Assembly: GCA_016617855.1 (NCBI GenBank)
Contig: JAECUM010012969.1
Location: 28,504 to 92,503, forward strand
DNA: 64,000 bases
Reading direction: 5' to 3'
Source of the DNA: Megalonaias nervosa
Lineage: Eukaryota; Mollusca; Bivalvia; Unionida; Unionidae
Shown: positions 56,621 through 64,000 of the stretch, one piece after another
Layout of the letters: the number at the start of each line of letters is the position of its first letter
Numbering within the stretch: position 1 is the stretch's first letter
Translations under genes and position numbers: made by a program
Notes under the pieces: generated by a model
Databases searched by the model: none
Seen by the model: only the letters and a program-made list of their open reading frames with translations
What the model was told of the DNA's origin: nothing

Positions 56621-57341
56621 TACATATATAATGATAAAACTAATCTTCAACACAAACACTACAATGCTATGCTCAAAATGGCTGCTGAAGCCATAAACCA
56701 AGTGATTTATATGAAAAATGTTACTTTTTTTGTCAATTTCTTTGTACATCTATCTTCAACCACCAGCCAAGGAGTGACATTTTTACTTAAAGACAGCCAA
56801 ATGCTTGTTAACAATAGGCAGTTGGGATGGTGTTAACCTTCAATGTTATAATTTAACACCATTGTTTCAGGAGATAGTAACTTCTGAATGAAATTGTTTT
56901 TATTTGTGGAAAAAAAAGAATGTTGGACTTGCAATAGTAACTGGGAAACATAATGTAGTTAAGTTGCAATATTTTCGCATAAAATTGGTTTCTAGCTGTA
57001 TAACAACCAAACCATATACAAATTGTATTATCCCCCTTAATCATTCAATGCAGCATATACAATACACATCAGAGCAGCACAAATTAAAGCTGTATCACAC
57101 TACAGGCTTTCTTTTCTTCATAAAAGAAATCAATCTTTCTTTGAAATAAAATGTCTTTTTTAAATATAACATGAACTACAACTTTTGATCGACGTTACCC
57201 AAAGCTTTTTATCAGCAACATGGAAAAAGGCATTGATAATTAAAGAGTATGCATTTTTTAAATATACCACACTTATCTTCATCTTGCAATTCATTTACTG
57301 ATAAAATTTAAAAAAATAAAAATTTGATTCCTCTCTTTATT

Positions 57342-57346
<5 letters not shown>
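56621..57346. other. No gene recognised
   Basis: Non-coding, AT-rich. If the pseudogene at 55810 had an N-terminus it may begin here (CSDEVAEST-like codons at about 56600), but nothing firm is seen. Confidence 0.3.

Positions 57347-57411
<65 letters not shown>
57347..57411. repeat. (TA)n microsatellite
   Basis: About 32 uninterrupted TA units. Confidence 0.97.
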
Positions 57412-57413
<2 letters not shown>

Positions 57414-57469
57414 CTGCTTATCAGTTCATTTTGTATTTAACCACAATTTACATGATTTATTGGGGCTAT

Positions 57470-60000
57470 TAACCTGCTATTAGTGTGCTTTTCTTATTTT
57501 CTTATGATCTACTGTTGATTCTTTCCATAATTAACATGTATAAACTTAAAGCTTCTGGAATTTAATAGACTGAAAGTTGAACGAGTGAGCTTTACTACAA
57601 TAATCAAAGTGAACACAGTGACAATATTCAAAATGACCTCAAAATTAATATTAACAGTTCAAGACAGATGCCAACGGGTACCCAGGTACTCACCTGCTGA
57701 TAACAACCCGGGTAATAAAATGAACAACCAGATACCCGCAAAAAAAAAGTTTTCCTAGTTCAGATCGAGACATAGAATAATGATTAAAATTCGAGGCTCA
57801 TGTCATGTGCGCATTTATTCATCAAAGGGGCTTTTATGAGTGCTTACATTTTATCTGTCATACATGTACTATCTAATAATACAAAGGGGGACACTTCTCC
57901 GTTCTCGTGTTACCTATTTAAGAATCAACGCTCATATTTCAAACTAGACCGTCCTAGCTACATGCCTGTCCATGGCTTGTGCGCCATTTTTCTTGCGACT
58001 TAAATGAGCTTGTTATGAGATCCTGATGACATTAACTGGGTCAATACCTTTCATTGACAGTGACACTAAGTACTGATTAAGAAACATTTGACAAAATAAA
58101 ATTTAAATACGTACTACAATTCAAATAAAAGAAAGCACACTAGAAATGTCCGGTTTAACTAATGCCACTTTTGCCTCAAGTTTGTGGCCCTGGAGCAAGT
58201 GTTAGCTGTTCAAGTCAGGGCCACTGTTCACATGTTTGTTTACTGGACTCTTTTTTATTAGCGGGAAACCCAAGACATATTTTTGTCACGGCAAAGGCAG
58301 CACAAAAACTTGGTTACCGTAAGATGCACTTCTTATAGCATATTAGCAAAAAAATGAATGAAATGGACAACTTATACAAATAAAATTTTTCATTGAAATA
58401 TTTAAGTATAAGGAAAATCTTTGTTATTTAATAACACTCGAAGAAAATCTAATAAACATTCACCACTTGTATAAATATGGTAACTTTTGCATTAATTTTA
58501 CGAAAAAGCTCTAAAAACAACAGGATTCTTGAATGTGAAACCACTTGTCATAGATTCATTCTATTTTGATACTACATACGTAGTAGACCAGTCTAAACTG
58601 AAAATAAAAGGTGCTATATATTATAAAAGAACCGGCTGTATCGATGTGACTGATAGATGTTATATGATTGAAAAACGTTAGAAGAGAGGGATTTTGTTAT
58701 ACTTAAAAACATGCTGCACCGGACCATTATAACAGGACAAACCATGGCAGGTCGAGGATACTACAAAAGTCAACATTTGTAGACTTTGTATGACTATTCA
58801 TGAAAGTTACTGTAGACATGTAGGCTACAGTTAAAGTGAGTGCTATGCATATATAAAATTTATAAATTTCTTCTGTGTCTATACTCTTGTACAAACTACT
58901 AATCCACATGGATTTAGCTGGTTTGTGACAAAATTTTTAACTGCAGATCCAAGCAAGTAGCAAAAATAAATGTACATTAAATAAAATATATATGTACGTT
59001 TTTCATACAGTTTTCTGTAATTATGCCATGTAATATATAGATTGCTCTTTTTATGCTCCGATTACACTGTTTTGCCACTTATATTAGTAATAATTACGCT
59101 TATACCTCTCTTTGTGGTTGGCATGTGTGACCCTACAAAAAAGCAGTTCAGGTTTATATTGAATACAATTTTCCTTTGATCAGGTACCTGATTTCCCTTT
59201 GATCGGGTACCTGAGTAACCAATCATTAGGACTGACGGGTACCCAGTAGAAATTTCCCAAAATTTTGACATCTCTATTCAAGATCAACAGGAAATAATTG
59301 GGATTTACATCCTTTGAAGCCAAAATCATGTACACCTCCAGTTCAGAGTAGTTAACAAAGTTCTAACAGAGATTTCCGTTTAAAGCCACGAAAAAGATGA
59401 AGCTACATATTAATAGCAATCAGTGCAATTAGTGATGGATTTTGTCACCTTGGCAAACACATGGCTCAGCCATATTGGGTGATCTACAGGTCATTATTGA
59501 ATAAATATGATGTATCAGCTGATGCATTATACTATACAAGTTAAACCACCAAAGTTTGCATAACAGCTGAAATGAAAAAGATGATACAATAGATGTACTG
59601 GAGAAATTTTTATAACAAATTACATTATTAACCTGCAATTAGTGTGCTTGTCTTATTCTCTCATTATCTATTGTCAATCCTAGAATTAATAGGAATGGTT
59701 CAAGAAAAACAGAGGAAAAAAAAAGAGTTTTACAAGCTTAGAAGCCAAAAACCTCTTCCACATCCAGTATGGAGTAAACAAAGTTCTACTGGGGATACCT
59801 GCTTAAAGCCATGAAAGAAAGGAAGGCGCATTAATAATAAATAATCAGTTCAATTAGATATAGATTTTATAGCCTTGGCAAACATGTGGTTTAGCCATTT
59901 TGGGCAATATGCAAAGCATTATTTTGATAGATATTAGATGTTCAGCTCATGCATAATACAGAAGTTTAACGAAAGTAAACACATATCTAGTTCCTGAGAA
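57470..60000. repeat. Diverged tandem duplication split by a transposon
   Basis: Unit 1 is 57470-57664 plus 59276 to about 59620; unit 2 is about 59621-60000. Shared blocks: TATTAACCTGC(T/A)ATTAGTGT (57470 and 59627), AACAAAGTTCTA(A/C) (59353 and 59775), CTTGGCAAACA(C/T) and CAGCTCATGCAT or CAGCTGATGCAT. Unit 1 is interrupted by the element 57665-59275; unit 2 is not. Confidence 0.7.
57665..59275. mobile_element. Non-autonomous hAT-like element, 1.6 kb
   Basis: Flanked by 8-base repeats GTTCAAGA (57657-57664) and ATTCAAGA (59276-59283). The ends are loosely inverted (CAGATGCCAACGGGTACCC on the left; reverse of the right end AGAGATGTCAAAATTTTGGG then GGGTACCCG). GGGTAC(C) motifs are concentrated in both subterminal regions (57675, 57710; 59180, 59210, 59237), as in hAT elements. 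No transposase ORF. The uninterrupted sister unit reads GGTTCAAGAAAAACAG at 59700-59716, an empty site with a single TTCAAGA. Confidence 0.65.
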
Positions 60001-60937
60001 AACAAGTAGCATGGATATGTATATTTGGATTGAAAGTACTGAACAGGCTGCATTAGCAGAAGCTGCATAATGGATGGCACTGTGTATATTTCATTGTGTG
60101 GGAACATGTTAAGCAAACAATTTAAAAGTGACTGCCAGAGTGAAACTTGCTAATATGTACGATTTATTTTTCCTTTTGTTTCTTTAAAGCAGACTCTCTC
60201 TCTCATATTAAAATTACTATACTTAAATTTTGTATATTTTGTGAAACACCTCAACAGTTTCAGCATTCTCTGCTTGGAAATCTTTCATTTCTTGCAAAGT
60301 TATGTCATCGTGTTTTAGTGGGTGAGTATTTGAATATTAAATGGCATTGTGTACAACTATAAAAGAGCACTTTGCACTGTACACTGCAGCTGAGCTGACA
60401 GATGATTTCCACATGATGCAGTGGACATCAATGATTGCCTAATGATATTACTCTGACTTCTAACTGGAGCAATAAAACTTAATCCTCCACTACAAGCCAC
60501 AATATGACAATCCACAATGGCCACCATGTCCTGACCATTAAAAAGATTAAGATCCACCATGTGAATGTGGGTTTTCTGTAAAACACAATGAGTGTACTTT
60601 GGTCCTTTGGCAATATAATATTCTGGATTAGAAATTCAATTCACTTATAAACCTTCCTTTTCTGTTTGCATACATTTGTTTTGAAATGATATTAGATGTG
60701 GAATTAAAATAAACATGTAGGATTTAGAATTCATAATTTGTTTATATTCTTTCTTTTTTATCCACTGGGAACCAGCAACAATAAAATGGAAACATATGAG
60801 ATTTTTATCCTTCTAAATTATTAGTCCCACTCCACATGAATCCTTATCTATACTCAATTTAGCATAAAATAATATTTAATCCATAACATGCATTCAGTAG
60901 CCATAAAAAATAAACAAGATATACATATTTGCTTTAC
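60001..60937. other. Intron; no gene recognised
   Basis: A minus ORF at 60357-60560 looks protein-like but has no domain I know and no splice context I could confirm. Confidence 0.3.
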
Positions 60938-61216
60938 CTTGCACAAAGAGTCTTGGTTTAGCAGAAGAAACCAGTCTACTAGGGTCAGTGTTGTATGCCT
61001 GGCAGTAGATTGTCTTGTTGTGGTCCATGTTACTAAAGGTAATGGTCTGACTGGGTCCACTGCCTCTCTTTTGAGATCCTATATACCAGTCTATGATTGG
61101 GGTAGGTCTACTGGTTCCTGTCAGACAGGTCAAGGTCACTGGTTCTTCTGAGGTCACATTCAGTGTTTCTGTGATGTTCTGGTTATTCTGTTGTAACACT
61201 ACTTCTGTAACTCCCA
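60938..61216 (-). CDS. Exon of Ig-superfamily gene: Ig domain 1
   Basis: A 279-base exon, phase 1-1, acceptor CATCTTTTTCAG and donor CAAG/GTAAAG. The protein has VTLTCLTGTSRPTPIIDWYI (first Cys and core Trp) and KTIYCQAYNTDPSR (second Cys), then a strand ending LFVQ. Two N-glycosylation sites (NITE, NVTS) precede the first Cys. It is the most upstream exon visible; the signal peptide and any earlier domains must lie to the right of the window or in the 61217-64000 part, where I saw none. Confidence 0.82.
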
Positions 61217-62500
61217 CTGAAAAAGATGTGTCAAATACACAAACTTAACTACAATACAAATCTCATATTAAAAGTATTGCTGAATACCTTTAACAAACAC
61301 CTTAACAAACTGTTGATGAAAATAATGCTGCCACTGGAAGAAATGTGGCTACTATGTCTCACTAATATCAGCTTGACAATTAAATTTCCAGCCCAGCACT
61401 TTCAACTTTTCACTACTGAACACATACCTAATAACCCGAGAGTTTCAGGATATTCATCAAAACAGTCACCTGAAGATGTATCAGCTTCATTTTAACACAA
61501 TAACAATTGCAAGAAAGATTTACAGGAAAGTGTGGCCACACACATTCAGCAGAAGTAGCTTTGACAGCAGTGTACTAACTAGAGATGCATGATTGAGAAT
61601 CAAAAATCCCCTTGGTGTCAGAACTGGCAGTCAGATTGAGTAAAAAAATAAAACTTGGTGTCAAAACTGAGGGTAAAATTGAAAATTAGTGGGTCTCTAA
61701 TGCATAAATGAGGGTAAAGGGAAACATTAAGTAGCTTTAACACATTTAGCAGCAAGAGGGGAGGGGTGACCCCAGAAAAATGGCGGCCAACAAATTTTTG
61801 TTACCCATTAATAAAACCTCCATTATGGAATCAGATGCATTTATGAACAAGAGACAAAAAAAATTCTTGCGAATAACCTATATTTATATGAGACTCACAG
61901 AGCCACCATACTGTAATCTGACCTAAAAATAAAATAGCAAAAGGAAATACCTGCAACCAGGTTGGACGACGTTGGATATCTCTTAAATCTTGGGTAATTG
62001 TTACATTTTTCTTTTTCCATTGCAATTGTTAGATCACTAAGTGCAAAATTTTAGAGATTCAGAGGATTTTTCTTTTTCCATTTTTCTTTTTCCATTTTTC
62101 TCCATTTTTCCTTTTCCACTGCAATTGTTGGATCACTAAGTGGGAAAGAGTGTTTTTGGTTTGTTAATTTGTAATCAAGCATGTCCCCCGCCCCCCAAGT
62201 GAACCCCGAGCACTGTCACATATCTTTGGATTCTGCAACCATGTTAGAAAAGTTATCTTCGGGGCCAAACACACAGTTGTGTTAGTTTGAAAAATCACTG
62301 ACAATGATGCAATCTGGAGACCCGATGTAGTTGATGCTGGTAAAGTGACTGACAAAATTTTCATTGTGGATGCCATTGATGACGCAATCACTGGTTGAAG
62401 AATGGCTGCTCTCTTTCATGGACAATGGCGGTAAGTCAACGCTGTCATGGTTGACTATAACCACAGACAGTGTCCAGAGTAATGTTGTTGGTTTATTTAC
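61217..62500. other. No gene recognised
   Basis: Contains TTTTTCTTTTTCCA repeats at 62010-62110 and a duplicated TTGCAATTGTT(A/G)GATCACTAAG block (62020 and 62120). Minus ORFs at 62164-62391 and 62282-62545 are possibly antisense shadows of a decayed plus-strand gene ending at 62813. Confidence 0.35.
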
Positions 62501-62525
62501 ATGGCAGATAGTATCACAGCAGTAA

Positions 62526-62813
62526 GTGTCGGCGCCACGACACATATTTATAGTGTTTCAGGTAGATTCACAAGAGCGAACCCAAATGGTGTTTGATACA
62601 CTCAGAGTTAGTGAAGTTTCTCTGAGAATAAATGGACATAAAAAACCATCCAAAGTGTTGTTATTGAGTTTTAAAAAGAATCATGTTCCACGTGCGAATC
62701 AATGGTTTATGCCATTTATGGGGCATGATCAGAATGTTGATTCTGGTTTGCAAATATCTCTGTTATTCTGTCAGACAAAACAATGTTGCTTGAAGGCATT
62801 GGTGGACGAATGA
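62526..62813 (+). pseudogene. Capsid-like protein fragment of a virus-like element
   Basis: The frame opens after a TAA at 62523 and holds RHIFIVFQVDSQE, MVFDTLRVSEVSLRING and FMPFMGHDQNVDSGLQI. I associate these blocks with large structural proteins of virus-like elements in invertebrate genomes; this is recall, not a search. The likely upstream portion is scrambled by stops, and the frame ends before the expected acidic C-terminus. It is followed after 95 bases by a small basic ORF of the same orientation and opposed by a helicase on the other strand. Confidence 0.35.
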
Positions 62814-62908
62814 GAGTCAATGATACGCCTGTTGAAAACATGTAAGTGTTTTCCAAACATGTAATTGGATTACAAGCGATCTGTAATTAGATCATTCATG
62901 ATGTTGTA

Positions 62909-63100
62909 ATGTCATATCATTACGTCAATGTTACTCTGACATCTGGTCAGATTAAAAAATTGCAATCCGCATCGAAGAAGAATTCTGGGGCAAAAATAAC
63001 TCTGAAATCAGTGGCGTTGCAGGTCCCAAATAAATTTCAAATAATTTACGCTGAAGTGAATCATGGATGTTTTTCCTGGATACAATTTTCAGATCATTAG
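62909..63100 (+). CDS. Small Lys-rich ORF downstream of the capsid-like fragment
   Basis: 63 codons beginning (after the ATG at 62909) with a beta-like strand and a Lys-rich helix: VNVTLTSGQIKKLQSASKK, then AKITLKSVALQVPNK. The strand-helix-strand unit with a TSGQIKKL core is a pattern I recall as often repeated in tandem in virus-like elements of invertebrates. Here only one unit remains before the sequence degrades, so the copy is probably truncated. Function unknown. Confidence 0.35.
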   Translation: MSYHYVNVTLTSGQIKKLQSASKKNSGAKITLKSVALQVPNKFQIIYAEVNHGCFSWIQFSDH

Positions 63101-63120
63101 AGCGCCTCAAGTTCCAGAAA

Positions 63121-63857
63121 TCAGACATTGGAGTCTGAAATTACGGTATGCAGTATTTCACACTGAATTTTGTCAGGTTGTAATCTGATTAACGATTTCA
63201 GTTGTTGTACTTGTTCATCCTGTGATCGATGGTCATACAAAACTTCTTCATAGTGGCTAACATAGTTGATCAACCATTCATTTGGTGATTCACCTGTAAA
63301 CTGTGGAGGATGTCCATGATCTCCACACATGATAATTGCAGTAGATTTTGTTACTAACCAATCAAGAAATGTCTGTAATGTTTCTCTGGATACTGTACAA
63401 ACCTCATCCCAGATAATTATTCTCGGGACATATTTCTCACCCATTCGTTCGGGTGTCCATGCATCACCTCGCCATCTATAGAAATTATGATACGTGCATG
63501 CACTGACACCATGTTGTCTCATCTCTCTGCAAGCCGGTGAGTTGGCATCAACACAATCATGTCAGAGCTTTAAAATAATTCTATCGCACATGTTGTTTTA
63601 CCAGAACCACCTGGACCATTCAGATAGAGCGTGCTATATCTCGTCACTGGATCGTTTACTGACAGTGATGATGATGGTTCTGATAAATTATCGTTGTGAT
63701 AATAAACATCAGATATTTTAACATCAGCCGACTCTGAATATTTATATATTTGTTCGTGTTTCATTCGCCACAAACCCCAATGAGTATCCGCAGTGTCCTT
63801 ACAAATAAATGGCTCAAGAAGGTCCATTTTACAATGACTAATATAAAAAGAATGCAT
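63121..63857 (-). pseudogene. Superfamily 1 (Pif1/UvrD-like) DNA helicase, one frameshift
   Basis: Two minus-strand frames joined near 63560. The first (63857-63570) ends in the Walker A motif TLYLNGPGGSGKTTCAIELF (about residues 76-95). The second (63522-63121) has THE helicase motif Ia region TYHNFYRW, Walker B in RIIIWDEV, motif III in GDHGHPPQFTGE, and a downstream EEVLYDHRSQDEQ block. The C-terminal helicase domain (motifs IV-VI) is missing: the frame ends at 63121, where a plus-strand ORF lies just beyond. The N-terminal part may extend past 63857. Pif1-type helicases occur in Helitrons, Polinton-like viruses and other DNA elements; the opposed capsid-like fragment favours a virus-like element. 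Confidence 0.65.
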
Positions 63858-64000
63858 AGCAACTCATACAGCGTCATTAGGACATCTGTTGATTATCAAT
63901 AACAGGTTTATTTATGAGTAGGCAAGCACTGATGATCTCAAATGAGTAAACTGAGGAGAATTACCATCGCAGAAGCTAATGTTCGTACCAATAATTATTC

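Noticed and set aside
60357..60560. Extra exon of the Ig gene on the minus strand
   Set aside because: No Ig signature and no phase-1 splice sites of matching quality were found.
63121..63857. Helitron helicase
   Set aside because: No HUH/Rep motifs or Helitron ends are visible, and the opposed capsid-like fragment points elsewhere; it remains possible because the element is cut by the window edge.

Overview
The window is animal nuclear DNA: AT-rich, intron-rich and packed with decayed mobile elements. The host is most likely a mollusc, probably a bivalve. I infer this from recall of two SINE types whose body sequence resembles bivalve repeats (51082-51408; 43989-44178 and 44836-45080), from the mix of DIRS-like, LTR and CR1/L2-type retroelements, and from the immunoglobulin (Ig) gene architecture. 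No rRNA, canonical tRNA gene or CRISPR array was seen.

The only convincing host gene lies on the minus strand. Four Ig-domain exons (60938-61216, 50388-50702, 44385-44681, 16627-16962) have good splice sites, lengths divisible by three and phase 1-1 boundaries. They read as consecutive parts of one Ig-superfamily surface or secreted protein. Its introns hold almost everything else; the one between 16963 and 44384 is 27.4 kb.

Left part (1-15 kb): an LTR end, a degraded CR1/L2-group non-LTR element (2160-6218), a minisatellite, a 1.1-kb Tigger-like non-autonomous DNA transposon (6767-7899), a CA-rich tract, then the right half of a Polinton/Maverick-adintovirus-like element (about 9142-14116). 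That element has the C-terminus of a family-B DNA polymerase, two BIR-domain proteins, unrecognised ORFs, a packaging ATPase and small basic proteins. TATAAAAA boxes sit 45-55 bp before three of its ORFs. All of it carries frameshifts or stops. An internally deleted copy of the first non-LTR element follows (14283-15035).

Middle (16-42 kb): a pogo/Tigger transposase relic; a nearly complete DIRS-like tyrosine-recombinase retrotransposon (19806-24078, with minisatellite tail to 25335); a second virus-like fragment (28960-29515); a truncated non-LTR element; and a complex of Ty3/gypsy-type elements. In the last, one pol has integrase upstream of reverse transcriptase (35631-38160), the Gmr1-like order. 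An L2 element and a small hAT-type MITE follow.

Right part (42-64 kb): SINEs, LTRs of one gypsy family (LTR A, five or six copies in the window), a second DIRS-like fragment, a non-autonomous hAT-like element inside one copy of a tandem duplication (the other copy keeps the empty site), an unrecognised pseudogene (55810-56620), and at the right edge a third virus-like locus with an SF1 helicase and a capsid-like fragment (62526-63857).

All family names come from reading motifs by eye; no database search was possible.
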